From: an uncultured Pseudomonadota bacterium
GTDB taxonomy: Bacteria; Pseudomonadota; Gammaproteobacteria; Burkholderiales; Burkholderiaceae_C
DNA: 64,000 bases
Assembly: GCA_945952465.1 (NCBI GenBank)
Contig: CAMFIB010000001.1
Span: forward strand, 372,001 to 436,000
Direction of reading: 5' to 3'
The notes below the pieces were generated by a model that did not search any database, was not told the origin of the DNA, and was given only the letters and a program-made list of their open reading frames with translations. The position numbers were made by a program, and so were the translations under genes. Of the stretch, positions 27,582 to 38,129 are shown one piece after another. Positions within the stretch are counted from its first letter, which is position 1; each line of letters opens with the position of its first letter.

Positions 27582-28190
27582 ATGGCCATCCAGAACCCAG
27601 ACCACGTGTTGATCGCCCTCATCGACCGGATCGGCGCGCTGCGCGAGCAGCCCGGCCCGGCGGCCCACCAGTCCGCCGAAGCCGCGCTGCGCGAGCTGTA
27701 CGACCTGACCTCCTCCAAGCTCTATGGCGTCGCGCTGCGCGTCGTGGGCAACCGCGAGTGGGCCGAAGACGTGCTGCAAGACGCCTACCTCAACATCTGG
27801 CGCATCGCCGCCGACTACCGCGCCGCGCTGAGCCCGCCCATGGCCTGGATGGGCGTCATCGTGCGCAGCCGGGCGCTCGATTTCCGGCGCCGCCGCGGCA
27901 CCGAACGGGTCGACCTGAACCAGCCGCTCGACGACGTGGTGACCGACACCGTGGCCGGCGACTCCCCCGACCCGATGGACACCACCCAGGCCAGCGAGCG
28001 CGCCTGGGCGCTGCACCAGTGCCTCGGCAGGCTGGAGAGCAAGCACCGCGAGGTCGTCAGCCTCGCCTACCTGCGCGACTTGAGCCACGGCGAGCTGGCG
28101 CAACAGCTCAAGCTGCCGCTGGGCACCGTCAAAACCTGGATCCGCCGCGGCCTGGAGCAACTGCGCGGCTGCATGGCCCGTTTTCACTAG
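27582..28190 (+). CDS. ECF RNA polymerase sigma factor (SigK-like)
   Basis: A 202-residue ECF sigma factor. Region 2: VALRVVGNREWAEDVLQDAYLNIW near residues 50-73. Region 4: ESKHREVVSLAYLRDLSHGEL with the helix-turn-helix LAQQLKLPLGTVKTWIRRGL near 165-190. The anti-sigma gene starts 10 bp downstream, the usual arrangement for sigma regulation by a membrane anti-sigma. Confidence 0.93.
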   Translation: MAIQNPDHVLIALIDRIGALREQPGPAAHQSAEAALRELYDLTSSKLYGVALRVVGNREWAEDVLQDAYLNIWRIAADYRAALSPPMAWMGVIVRSRALDFRRRRGTERVDLNQPLDDVVTDTVAGDSPDPMDTTQASERAWALHQCLGRLESKHREVVSLAYLRDLSHGELAQQLKLPLGTVKTWIRRGLEQLRGCMARFH

Positions 28191-28200
28191 GGCGGCACAC

Positions 28201-29025
28201 ATGAACATCGTCAACCGTCCCGAACTGCTCGAACAGATCGCCGCCAGCTACGCGCTCGGCACGCTGCGCGGTGGCGCCCGCCGCCGCTTCGAAACGCTGG
28301 CCCGCGAGAGCGTCACCGCCCGCGCGCAAGCCCTCATCTGGCAGGAGCGCCTGGCCTCCCTCACCGAGCTGCAGGCCAGCGAGGCGCCCAGCGCCAACGT
28401 CTGGAAGCGCATCGCCAACGTGGTCGAAGGCCAGCGTACCGCCGCCGTGAAACCGGTGGCCGTGGCCGACACCGGCCTGGCCGACCGCCTGCGCCGCGCC
28501 CTGGGCCTGTGGCGCATGGGCGCGGTGACAGCCGGCGCCGTGGCGCTGGTGGCGGTGCTCACCACCTTCAACCTCGGCCGCCAGGTCGACGACCGCGACC
28601 GCCAACTGGCCGACGCCAAGCAAGGCAACGCCGCGCTGCTCGCCCAGATGAAGGCCATGCCCGACGTGCAGTACGTCGCCATGCTGGCCGACGACAAGGC
28701 CGCCAACGCCTTCCTCGTCACCTTCGACCCCCACCGGCAGACGCTGATGCTCAAGCGCCTCGGCAACTACCGCGAGGCCGACGACCGCTCGCTGCAGCTG
28801 TGGGCGCTGCCCGGCCCCGCGGCCGAAGGGGCCAAGCCGGCCGGCCCGCGCTCGCTGGGCGTGCTGGGCGGCGACAAGGTCATCAAGCTGGTGGCCGCGC
28901 CCGGCGCGGTGCGCGACGTGCCGGCGCTGGCGGTCAGCCTGGAGCCCAAGGGCGGCGTGCGCGGCGACGGCGGGCCCACTGGGCCGGTGATGTTCAGCGG
29001 CGCGCTGCATTCCACGGCGCTCTGA
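28201..29025 (+). CDS. Anti-sigma factor, RskA/anti-sigma-K family
   Basis: A 274-residue single-pass membrane protein. The cytoplasmic N terminus (ASYALGTLRGGARRRFETLA) is the zinc-less anti-sigma domain, followed by a helix near residues 105-122 (MGAVTAGAVALVAVLTTF) and a periplasmic RskA-type domain (LQLWALP...SLGVL...AVSLEPKGG). It should hold the upstream sigma factor inactive. The TGA stop lies inside a copy of the dispersed repeat, so the last residues may be repeat-derived. Confidence 0.9.
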   Translation: MNIVNRPELLEQIAASYALGTLRGGARRRFETLARESVTARAQALIWQERLASLTELQASEAPSANVWKRIANVVEGQRTAAVKPVAVADTGLADRLRRALGLWRMGAVTAGAVALVAVLTTFNLGRQVDDRDRQLADAKQGNAALLAQMKAMPDVQYVAMLADDKAANAFLVTFDPHRQTLMLKRLGNYREADDRSLQLWALPGPAAEGAKPAGPRSLGVLGGDKVIKLVAAPGAVRDVPALAVSLEPKGGVRGDGGPTGPVMFSGALHSTAL

Positions 29026-29073
29026 ATGTTGTAGCAACAACACCATATTTGGCGCTGACTTGCGCCGGATTCC
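29019..29073 (-). repeat. Dispersed repeat copy 5, at the anti-sigma stop codon
   Basis: Minus-strand body GGAATCCGGCGCAAGTCAGC, then CAAATATGGTGTTGTT and an imperfect hairpin GCTACAACATTCAGAGC (29035-29019). The anti-sigma TGA is within the hairpin. Confidence 0.65.
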
Positions 29074-29109
29074 ATGCTGAAATCCGGCGATTTTTCCGGC
29101 TGGAGGGCT

Positions 29110-30486
29110 TCAGGCGGCCATGAAGCCCAGGTTCTGCGTGCTGAAGTTTTTCAGGTTGGGCAGCACCGTGCCCATGTCGGTGGCCGACACCCCGAACCAT
29201 TTGCCCAGCGTGGCGGCCATCTGGTCCACGCCCAGGTTGGGCAGCAGCCGGCCTTGGCCCACGTCGTCGGCGCCGTTGTTGGCAATGGCCGGCGCCGCGC
29301 CCACGTAGGACTTGCCCAGCACCGAGCCGCCCACCACGAAGTGCATGCTGCCCCAGCCGTGGTCGGAGCCGTCGGTATTGCTGACCAGCGTGCGGCCGAA
29401 GTCCGACGCGGTGAACGCCGTGACCTGGTTCGCCACGCCCAGCTCCACCGTGGCGTCGTAAAAGGCGCGCATCGCCGCCCCCACGTTGGCGATCAGCGGC
29501 GGGTGGTCGCGCAGCAGGCTGTCGTGCGTGTCGAAGCCGCCGATCGAGACGAAGAACACCTGGCGCTTGGCACCCAGGTTCTGCCGCGCGCCGATCAACT
29601 GCGCCACCATCTTGAGCTGGCTGGCCAGCCCGTTGCCGGCGGGGAACGCGGTGGCGAGCGCGGGGCTGGCGGCGAGGCCGGCGGTGATCTGGTCGGTGGC
29701 GTCGATCGAGCGTTTGCTGATGCGGGCGTATTCCGACTCGAACAGGTTGGTGCGGGTGCCGGTCATCAGGCTGGCCAGCGCGGTGGAGCAGGCGGCCGAG
29801 CCGTACAGCGGGTTCTTGATGCCGGTGACCGGCACCGAGCCGCTGGTTGTCACCTGGTACTGCACCGCGCTTTTGCCCGAGAGGTAGACCGCGTTGCCCG
29901 ACACGCTGATGCAGGTGAAGGTGCTGTTGCCGTTGCCGCTCGCGAACAGGTCGCCGATGCGGCCGCCCCAGCCCGAGATGGCGCCTTCGGCCGACGACGA
30001 CTGCCAGAACGACTGCTGGTCGTTGTGCGAGAACAGCTTGGGCGGCAGCGGCACCGAGCGGGCGTTGTACTGCGCCTTGGTGGTCGGCTGGATCAGCGTG
30101 CCCACATTGAGCAGCGTGGTCATCTTGCCGGCGTCATAAACCGGCAGCAGCGTGGAGAAGCCCGGCGCCACCGCATACTGGCGGCCATTGGGCAGCGCGG
30201 TGGTGGGGTCGAGCACAGTGGCGTCGAGCGCGGAGCGGTCGATGGCGATGTTGCTGCGGAAGCTGCGGTACAGGTCGTAGCTGGCCTGGTCGTAGGGGAT
30301 CAGCGTGTTGGCGTAGTCGTTGCCGCCGAACAGGAAGACGCAGACCAGCGCCTTGTAGTCGGTGGCGCTCTGCGCGGCGGCCTCGCCCATCGCGGCCAGG
30401 CCCATCGCGAACGGCGCGGCGCTGGACGCGATGCCCAGCAGGCCGGCCCGTTGCAGGAAGGCGCGGCGGGAGGTGTCGTTGTTCAT
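29110..30486 (-). CDS. DUF1501 protein, Tat-exported
   Basis: A 458-residue secreted protein of the DUF1501 family (sulfatase/alkaline-phosphatase-like fold, no known substrate). The N terminus NNDTSRRAFLQRAGLLGIAS is a Tat signal. Family segments include VCVFLFGGNDYANTLIPYD, GFDTHDSLLRDH and TASDFGRTLVSNTDGSDHGW. It follows the DUF1800 gene by 10 bp on the same strand, the standard DUF1800-DUF1501 pair. It faces the sigma/anti-sigma pair, which may control it. Confidence 0.9.
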   Translation of the reverse strand: MNNDTSRRAFLQRAGLLGIASSAAPFAMGLAAMGEAAAQSATDYKALVCVFLFGGNDYANTLIPYDQASYDLYRSFRSNIAIDRSALDATVLDPTTALPNGRQYAVAPGFSTLLPVYDAGKMTTLLNVGTLIQPTTKAQYNARSVPLPPKLFSHNDQQSFWQSSSAEGAISGWGGRIGDLFASGNGNSTFTCISVSGNAVYLSGKSAVQYQVTTSGSVPVTGIKNPLYGSAACSTALASLMTGTRTNLFESEYARISKRSIDATDQITAGLAASPALATAFPAGNGLASQLKMVAQLIGARQNLGAKRQVFFVSIGGFDTHDSLLRDHPPLIANVGAAMRAFYDATVELGVANQVTAFTASDFGRTLVSNTDGSDHGWGSMHFVVGGSVLGKSYVGAAPAIANNGADDVGQGRLLPNLGVDQMAATLGKWFGVSATDMGTVLPNLKNFSTQNLGFMAA

Positions 30487-30496
30487 GTTCTGCTCC

Positions 30497-32248
30497 TCAC
30501 TTCTGCGCGATGTATTCGGGCGCCGCCAGCACCAGCAGCACGGCGGCGTAGACCCGGTTGTTTTTGCCGGTGTCGTTGGCGACTGCGATGGTGTCGAGCG
30601 CGGTCTTCAGCGCCGACAGCGTGGCGGCCGAGAGCTGGTTGGCCGCCAGCACCAGGTTCAGTTCGGCCAGCAGCGCGGCCGAGTCGTTCACCAGCGCCAG
30701 CAGCTGCGGGTAGGTGGCCTTCACGTCGCCAATGCCGTTGTTCACCGTGCGCTGCATGAAGTTCACATAGCCCGCCACCGACGACTCGGTGGCGATCTGC
30801 AGCTCCGGCGCGGCAAGGCCTTGCGTGGCCAGCGCGCTGGTTGGTGGCACATAGCCGGGACGGAAGAAGTTGAAGACCGACGGCGACCGCATCGGGCTCT
30901 GGCCCAGCCGGCTGGCGGGGTCGCTCAAATCGCCCACGGTGTAGGTGTTGCTGGTCGAGGTGGCGCCGAAGGCACGCGCCCAGTTCAGGAAGCGCACGAC
31001 CGGCTCGCGCAGCTTGCCGAAGCTGGCCACGTTCACGTTGCCCATGTCGCGCGCCTCGCTGTCGAGCAGGATGGCGCGCAGCAGCGCCTTCATGTCGCCG
31101 CGCACGCCGCTGCCGTTGTTGGTGAAGGCCGCGGCGGCCCGTGCCACGTAGGCCGGGCTGGGGTTGCTGGTGACCAGCCGCTGGATCATCTGCCGCGCGA
31201 CGAAGGGCGGCAGGTTGGGGTGGGCGAAGATGGCGTCGAGCGCGAGGCGCAGCGAATCGGCGCCGTTGGTGTTGGCCGCAATGGTGGTGCCGAGGAAGGT
31301 CTTGGTGCCCGGCTCGTGGCGGCTGGCCACCTGCGCCATCGGCCGCACCATCACGTCGGAGGGGAAGGGCGATGTGAAGCCGCTGGTGTCGAGGTCCCAG
31401 CCGGTGAACACGCGGGCCAGGCCGCTCACGTCGGCCGGGCCGTAGGTCTCGGCGGTGGCGCCGCCGGTGAGCTTGGGCGTGCCGTCGGGGTTGAGCTGCA
31501 GCAGGCCGAGGGTGAAGAGCTGCATCAGCTCGCGGGCGTAGTTTTCGTCAGGCTGGCTGCCGGTGCCAGCGTTGGCCTTGGCGTTGCCGCGGAAGGTGAG
31601 GTAGTAGCCCATTGCCGGGCTGGTCGAGATCTGCTGCAGCAGCGTGCGGTAGTTGCCGAAGGCGTTGGCCTCCAGGATGTCGAGGTAGTTGCCCACCGCG
31701 AACTGCCGCCACGCCGCGTTGATGCCCAGCACCGAGGCCACGCAGATTTCCGACAGCGCCAGCACCACGCGCTGGCGCAGCGGGTCATTGGAGCCGATCA
31801 GCTTGCGCCAGATCGTGTTGTCCATGCCGGTGATGTTGTTGCGGTTGGCCTCGACGTTGTAGCCGTTCGCCACCAGCCAGTCGACGTGGCCCTGGCTGGC
31901 CGGCGCGTTGAACTGGCCTTCGATCCACGCCGAGAAGCTGCTGGCCTGCAGCGCCGTGATGTCGGCCTTGCTGGCGCCCAGCGTGGCCTGCGCGAGGAAG
32001 CGCGAGGCCTCGGTGGCGCTGGGGGGTGGTGCAGGAGGGGGCGGCGGCGGGCTGCCGGGTGACGGGGCGGGGCTGTCGCCGCCACCACCACCACCGCCGC
32101 AGGCGGCCAGCGTGGCGGCCACGGCGAAACCGGGGGCGAGCCAGCCGGCGCCCCGGCGGTCGGCGGTGGCGGTGTGGAAGGCCGGGGCCGCCGGTTGGGG
32201 CGCCTCCGTCGTGTCGGGGAGAGGCGCCGTCGCCAGGCGGGTCGTCAT
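30497..32248 (-). CDS. DUF1800 protein, exported lipoprotein-like
   Basis: A 583-residue DUF1800 family protein of unknown function. An N-terminal hydrophobic segment ends in TLAACGGGG, a lipobox-like motif, followed by a Gly/Ser/Pro-rich linker (SPGSPPPPPPAPPPS). The DUF1800 core begins ASRFLAQATLGASKADI and includes RQRVVLALSEICV and YARELMQLFTLGL. It is the upstream partner of the DUF1501 gene. Pairs like this occur in many soil Proteobacteria and may handle surface polymers, but that is inference. Confidence 0.9.
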   Translation of the reverse strand: MTTRLATAPLPDTTEAPQPAAPAFHTATADRRGAGWLAPGFAVAATLAACGGGGGGGDSPAPSPGSPPPPPPAPPPSATEASRFLAQATLGASKADITALQASSFSAWIEGQFNAPASQGHVDWLVANGYNVEANRNNITGMDNTIWRKLIGSNDPLRQRVVLALSEICVASVLGINAAWRQFAVGNYLDILEANAFGNYRTLLQQISTSPAMGYYLTFRGNAKANAGTGSQPDENYARELMQLFTLGLLQLNPDGTPKLTGGATAETYGPADVSGLARVFTGWDLDTSGFTSPFPSDVMVRPMAQVASRHEPGTKTFLGTTIAANTNGADSLRLALDAIFAHPNLPPFVARQMIQRLVTSNPSPAYVARAAAAFTNNGSGVRGDMKALLRAILLDSEARDMGNVNVASFGKLREPVVRFLNWARAFGATSTSNTYTVGDLSDPASRLGQSPMRSPSVFNFFRPGYVPPTSALATQGLAAPELQIATESSVAGYVNFMQRTVNNGIGDVKATYPQLLALVNDSAALLAELNLVLAANQLSAATLSALKTALDTIAVANDTGKNNRVYAAVLLVLAAPEYIAQK

Positions 32249-32370
32249 GGGGAGGTGTCCGGTTGGTGTCTGGGGGAATCCCAGTCATCAATGCTTCTGT
32301 TTCGTCCAGCGGTGACAGCCCTTGAGGTTTTTTTTTGTAAATGCGTGTGCGCCGCGCAGGCCGCGCGGGC

Positions 32371-32400
32371 AAAAAAAATGCCCCGCTCGGGGCGGGGCAC
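32371..32400 (-). terminator. Terminator of the glycine-zipper gene
   Basis: On the minus strand GTGCCCCGC-CCCGA-GCGGGGCAT runs into an eight-T tract. Confidence 0.85.
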
Positions 32401-32433
32401 GGTGGAGCACGGCCGGCCGCGTGGCCGGTGGGC

Positions 32434-33102
32434 TCAACGCCAGTGGCCGCGGGTGTAGCCCAGGTTCAGCGACACGCCGACCGGCGGGTAGGCATAGGCC
32501 GGGCGGTAGTAGCCGGGGTAGGCCGGGTAATACACGGGGGCCGGCTGGGCGGCGGGGTAGGGCGCCGTCACGTATTGCGGGTTGCCATAGGCGCCGGTGT
32601 CGGCCACCGGGGCGCCGGCTGGCGACACGTTCAGCGCGATGGTCGGGCCCGGGTCGTTCGGCATCTGTACCGAGTACTGGCGGCCGGCGTATTCGTAGAC
32701 CACGTTGTAGGCCACGGTGCGGTTTTCATAGCCGGTCTGCGTGCTGCAGGTGGGCACGTTCTCGACGCGCGGCGGGCCGGCCTCGACGCTGTCGCCCAGC
32801 ATCGCGCCACCCAGCACACCCAGCACCGTGGCGGCTGCCCGGCCGCTGCCGCCGCCGATGGAGTTGCCGAGCGCGCCGCCGGCCACCGCGCCGATCACGG
32901 CACCGGCGCCGGTGCGCGGGTTCTGCACATAGGCGGGCGTCTGGCCGCAGACCTGTCGCGGCACCGCGACCTGCTGCACGATGGGCGTGCTCGACAGCAC
33001 ACGGCCAACTTCGGGGCCGTAAGAACCTTGGGGGCCCTGCTGGGCCGACGCGGCGCCGGCGGCCAGTGCAAGGCCGGACAGAACGAGAAGGGTCTTGGTC
33101 AT
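32434..33102 (-). CDS. Glycine-zipper 2TM domain protein, exported
   Basis: A 222-residue protein with a signal peptide (about 1-20, AGAASAQQ). A glycine-zipper membrane segment GAGAVIGAVAGGALGNSIGG (about 66-85) continues into LGVLGGAMLG. A Tyr/Pro-rich C terminus includes PVYYPAYPGYYRPAYAYPP. It resembles envelope glycine-zipper (Rick_17kDa/SlyB-type) proteins, though it lacks a clear lipobox. AAAGGTGG precedes the ATG. A strong terminator follows. Confidence 0.85.
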   Translation of the reverse strand: MTKTLLVLSGLALAAGAASAQQGPQGSYGPEVGRVLSSTPIVQQVAVPRQVCGQTPAYVQNPRTGAGAVIGAVAGGALGNSIGGGSGRAAATVLGVLGGAMLGDSVEAGPPRVENVPTCSTQTGYENRTVAYNVVYEYAGRQYSVQMPNDPGPTIALNVSPAGAPVADTGAYGNPQYVTAPYPAAQPAPVYYPAYPGYYRPAYAYPPVGVSLNLGYTRGHWR

Positions 33103-33304
33103 GATGTTTCCACCTTTGCTCTGCACCCCCATGGGTGCGATTGGCTGAATTCTCACACTTCGAGTGTGTCGCCGGATGTGGGTTCGGTAAATGCCGCGTA
33201 AAAACCGCCGCTTGCGCCTTCACTCAGGCGCATGCGCTCCATTGGAGAGAACGATGGAAGAGAGGTGGCTGCAACACGAAAGTGTGTCGAAATGCTTCAG
33301 CCGT

Positions 33305-33667
33305 TCAGACGCGGCGCGACCAGTCGTCGGCATCGAAGCCCACGGTGATGGCGCCGTCGGGCCACTCCACCACCGGCCGCTTGATGACGCTGGCGTTGTT
33401 CAGCAGCACCGGCACCGCGCTGGCGTTGTCCACCACGCTGGCCTGGGTGGCCGGTTCCAGCTTGCGCCAGGCCGTTCCCTGGCGGTTCACCACCTTCTGC
33501 CAGCCGGCGCTGGCCAGCCAGGCCTTCAGGTGTTCACCGGGCACGCCCTGTTTCTTGAAGTCGTGGAACACGAATGCGGTGCCGTGGTCGCCCAGCCAGG
33601 CGCGGGCCTTCTTGACCGTGTCGCAATTGGGGATGCCGTAGAGGGTGGGAGTCTTCGGGGAAGTCAT
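33305..33667 (-). CDS. yffB: ArsC/Spx-family thioredoxin-fold protein (YffB-like)
   Basis: A 120-residue arsenate-reductase-like protein. The N terminus LYGIPNCDTVKKARAWL carries a single active-site-type Cys15. GTAWRKLEP and the C-terminal IKRPVVEWPDGAITVGF match YffB/ArsC-like proteins, which lack proven arsenate activity. It is divergent from folC. Confidence 0.9.
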   Translation of the reverse strand: MTSPKTPTLYGIPNCDTVKKARAWLGDHGTAFVFHDFKKQGVPGEHLKAWLASAGWQKVVNRQGTAWRKLEPATQASVVDNASAVPVLLNNASVIKRPVVEWPDGAITVGFDADDWSRRV

Positions 33668-33715
33668 GCGGCGATGATCGCCGATGCGCGCCGCTTTGCG
33701 ACAATCGCGACACCG

Positions 33716-35047
33716 ATGACCCCATCCGCGCTGCCCCGAACCCTCGCCGACTGGCTCGCCCATTGCGAGCGCCTGCACCCCGCCACCATCGAACTGGGGC
33801 TGGACCGCGTCCGCACCGTTGCCGACCGCCTGGGCCTGCGCTTCGAGTGCCCGGTGATCACGGTGGCCGGCACCAACGGCAAGGGCTCGACCTGCGCGCT
33901 GATCGAGTCCATCGCGCGGCAGGCCGGCTGGAAGACCGGCGTCTACGGCTCGCCGCACCTGGTGCATTTCGAGGAGCGCTGCCGCATCGACGGCGCGGCG
34001 GTCGCGGCTGCCGACCTGCTGCCGCATTTCGAGGCGGTGGAACACGCCCGCTGCGCCTTCGAGCCGGACGTGAGCCTGACCTATTTCGAGTTCACCACTC
34101 TGGCCATCCTGCGGCTCATGTCGACCAGCGGGCTGGACGTGGCGATTCTGGAGGTCGGCCTCGGCGGCCGGCTCGACGCGGTGAACATCATCGATGCCGA
34201 CTGCGCCGTCATCACCAGCATCGACCTCGACCACACCGAACTGCTGGGCGACACCCGCGAGGCGATCGGTTTCGAGAAGGCCGGTGTCCTGCGCGCCGGC
34301 AAGCCGGCCATCGTGGGCGACCCGGTGCCGCCGCAGAGCGTGATCGACCAGGCCACCGCGATCGGCGCCGACCTGTGGCGCTTCGGCGTCGATTTCAATT
34401 TCTCGGGCGACCGCCAGCAGTGGGGCTGGGCCGGCCGCGGCCGCCGTTACGCCGGGCTGGCCTACCCGGCACTGCGCGGCGCCAACCAGCTCGTCAACGC
34501 CGCCGGTGCACTGGCTGCGCTGACCGCGCTGCGCGAGCGCCTGCCGGTGACGGCGCAGGCGGTGCGCAGCGGGCTGGCCATGGTCGAGCTGCCGGGGCGC
34601 TTCCAGATCGTGCCCGGCCAGCCCACGCTGGTGCTCGACGTGGCCCACAACCCGCATTCGGTCGCCGCGCTGGCCGCCAACCTCGACGCGATGGGCTACT
34701 ACCCCCGCACCCACGCCGTGTTCGGCGCGATGGCCGACAAGGACCTCGGGCCCATGCTGGGCAAGATGCTGCCGCTGGTCGACCGCTGGCTGTTCACCGA
34801 CCTGCCCACGCTACGCGCCGCCAGCGCCGAGGCGCTGCTGGCCCGCTGGCGCGAGCTGCCCACGCCGCCGGTGCCCGCCCGCGCCAGCACCCACGCCGAC
34901 CCGCTCGCCGCGCTGCAGGCGGCCCTCGAAGGGGCAGACCCCACTGATAGAATCGTGGTTTTCGGATCGTTCTACACGGTGGGCGGTGTGTTGAAGAACG
35001 GCGTGCCCCGGCTGCACGCGCAACACCTCGCCGGCAGCGCCGGTTGA
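33716..35047 (+). CDS. folC: Bifunctional dihydrofolate/folylpolyglutamate synthase
   Basis: Adds glutamate to dihydropteroate and to tetrahydrofolates. The 443-residue protein has the P-loop VAGTNGKGSTCALIE near residue 50, the second loop LEVGLGGRLDAVN, ITSIDLDHTELLG, and the C-terminal VLDVAHNPHS. GACAAT at 33700-33705 is a -10-like sequence 10 nt before the ATG, implying a minimal leader. It is the first gene of the folC-SPOR-cvpA-purF-metZ-gltX block. Confidence 0.96.
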   Translation: MTPSALPRTLADWLAHCERLHPATIELGLDRVRTVADRLGLRFECPVITVAGTNGKGSTCALIESIARQAGWKTGVYGSPHLVHFEERCRIDGAAVAAADLLPHFEAVEHARCAFEPDVSLTYFEFTTLAILRLMSTSGLDVAILEVGLGGRLDAVNIIDADCAVITSIDLDHTELLGDTREAIGFEKAGVLRAGKPAIVGDPVPPQSVIDQATAIGADLWRFGVDFNFSGDRQQWGWAGRGRRYAGLAYPALRGANQLVNAAGALAALTALRERLPVTAQAVRSGLAMVELPGRFQIVPGQPTLVLDVAHNPHSVAALAANLDAMGYYPRTHAVFGAMADKDLGPMLGKMLPLVDRWLFTDLPTLRAASAEALLARWRELPTPPVPARASTHADPLAALQAALEGADPTDRIVVFGSFYTVGGVLKNGVPRLHAQHLAGSAG

Positions 35048-35071
35048 CGAACGGTTCCTCCCACCCGCTCC

Positions 35072-36037
35072 ATGGCGTTTTTCAAGTTCCGATTGCCCGG
35101 CCAGCGTGCCGCCAGTGAAGCGCCCGGCCATGCCGCGCCCACCGAGAGCGTCGAAGCCCTGCGCCAGCGCGCCAAGCACCGGCTGATCGGCGCCGCCGTG
35201 CTGGTCGGCATCGGCGTGGTGGGTTTCCCGCTGCTGTTCGACACCCAGCCCCGGCCGATCGCCGTCGACATCCCGATCCAGATTCCCGACCGCAACAAGG
35301 CCGCGCCGCTGGCGCTGCCGGCCTCCAGGACGGCGGCCCCGCCTGCCGCGGCCAAGCCCGAGCCGGCGCCCGAGCCCGAAGCCCCGGCCGAGAAGATCGA
35401 AAAGAAGCCGGTGGCCACCGAACGCGTGTCGGCCGCCGCGAGCCTGGACGAGCGCGAACAGGTGGTGAGCGCCGATCCCAAGCCAAAATCTGAACAAAAA
35501 CCGGCCAAAGTCAGCGCCAAACCTGAATCTTCTGCTCCTAAAAAGGAAGCGGAGAAGCCGGTGAAGCCGGCCGAGAAACCCGTGGCCAAGGCCAGCGAGA
35601 AACACGCCGAGGCCAAGCCGGCCAAGCCCGAACGGGCCGCACCCGCCAAGGTGACCGAGAACTCGGTGCCGCGCGAGGTGGGCAAGCCCGCCCGGAGCGA
35701 CGACGGCGCCAAGGCCCGTGCGCTGCTGGAAGGCGCCGAGCCCGAGGCGGCTCCGGCCAAGGCCGCGCCCAAGCCGGCGGTTGCTGCGGCACCCGCGGCA
35801 GCCGACGCCGACCGCTACATCGTGCAGATCGGCTCCTTCGCCGAGCAGACCAAGGCGCGCGAGGCGCGGCTCAAGGTCGAGGCGGCCGGCTTGAAAACCT
35901 ACACGCAAGTCGCAGATACCAAGGACGGCCGGCGCATCCGCGTGCGGGTCGGCCCCTTCGAGAGCCGCGCGGCGGCCGACAAGGCCGCGGCCAAGATCAA
36001 GTCGCTGAGCCTGTCGGCTGCGGTGCTGACGCTGTAA
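35072..36037 (+). CDS. SPOR-domain cell-division protein (DedD-like)
   Basis: A 321-residue single-pass inner-membrane protein. The transmembrane helix is at about residues 38-54 (LIGAAVLVGIGVVGFPLLF). A long Lys/Ala/Pro/Glu-rich periplasmic linker follows, and a C-terminal SPOR domain (about 248-321, RYIVQIGSFAEQTKAREARL) binds septal denuded glycan. Position between folC and cvpA matches E. coli dedD. Within the linker, residues about 138-160 (KSEQKPAKVSAKPESSAPKK) coincide with a copy of the dispersed repeat. Confidence 0.9.
   Translation: MAFFKFRLPGQRAASEAPGHAAPTESVEALRQRAKHRLIGAAVLVGIGVVGFPLLFDTQPRPIAVDIPIQIPDRNKAAPLALPASRTAAPPAAAKPEPAPEPEAPAEKIEKKPVATERVSAAASLDEREQVVSADPKPKSEQKPAKVSAKPESSAPKKEAEKPVKPAEKPVAKASEKHAEAKPAKPERAAPAKVTENSVPREVGKPARSDDGAKARALLEGAEPEAAPAKAAPKPAVAAAPAAADADRYIVQIGSFAEQTKAREARLKVEAAGLKTYTQVADTKDGRRIRVRVGPFESRAAADKAAAKIKSLSLSAAVLTL
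35485..35550 (+). repeat. Dispersed repeat copy 6, inside the SPOR-protein linker
   Basis: AAAATCTGAACAAAAACCGG, then CCAAAGTCAGCGCCAAACCT and hairpin GCTCCTAAAAAGGAAGC (35534-35550). It is visibly AT-richer than the surrounding linker and is in frame. Confidence 0.6.
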
Positions 36038-36044
36038 GGGCCCC

Positions 36045-36536
36045 ATGCTGGCGTCGGTCGACTGGATCCTGCTGACGGTGTTGGCGGCCTCGCTGCTGAT
36101 CGGCGCTTGGCGTGGCCTGGTGTACGAGCTGTTGTCGCTGGTGGGTTGGGTGGCGGCGTTTTTTCTGGCACAGTGGTTTGCGCCGCAGGTGGCGGCACAA
36201 CTGCCGCTGGAGGGGTCGGCGGAGCCGGTGCGGTATGCCGCGGGCTTCGCGGTGGTGTTCGTGGCGGCGGCTTTCGGCGCCGGCCTGGTGGCCTGGCTGC
36301 TGAAGAAGCTGATCGAGATGCTGGGCCTGCGGCCCGTGGACCGCACGCTGGGCGCGGCGTTCGGGCTGGTGCGCGGCTTCGTGCTGCTGCTGGCGGTGAC
36401 GGTGGTGATGGCGATGACGCCGCTGAAAGACAAGCCCTGGTGGCGAGAGTCGACGCTGGCGGGCTATCTGGCCACGGCGTTGCAGGCGATCAAACCGGCG
36501 CTGCCGGAAAAATTTGCGCAACACCTGCCGGCCTGA
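36045..36536 (+). CDS. cvpA: CvpA family membrane protein
   Basis: A 163-residue inner-membrane protein with four hydrophobic helices and the CvpA pattern (SVDWILLTVLAASLLIGAWRG, LVGWVAAFFLAQWF, VDRTLGAAFGLVRGFVLLL). E. coli cvpA is needed for colicin V export and also lies just before purF, as here. The start is 7 bp after the SPOR gene. Confidence 0.92.
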   Translation: MLASVDWILLTVLAASLLIGAWRGLVYELLSLVGWVAAFFLAQWFAPQVAAQLPLEGSAEPVRYAAGFAVVFVAAAFGAGLVAWLLKKLIEMLGLRPVDRTLGAAFGLVRGFVLLLAVTVVMAMTPLKDKPWWRESTLAGYLATALQAIKPALPEKFAQHLPA

Positions 36537-36580
36537 GGGCGGGCGGCGTGGGGCGGGTGGTTCAACGGGACTGAAAACAC

Positions 36581-38119
<1,539 letters not shown>

Positions 38120-38129
38120 GCGCACAGGC

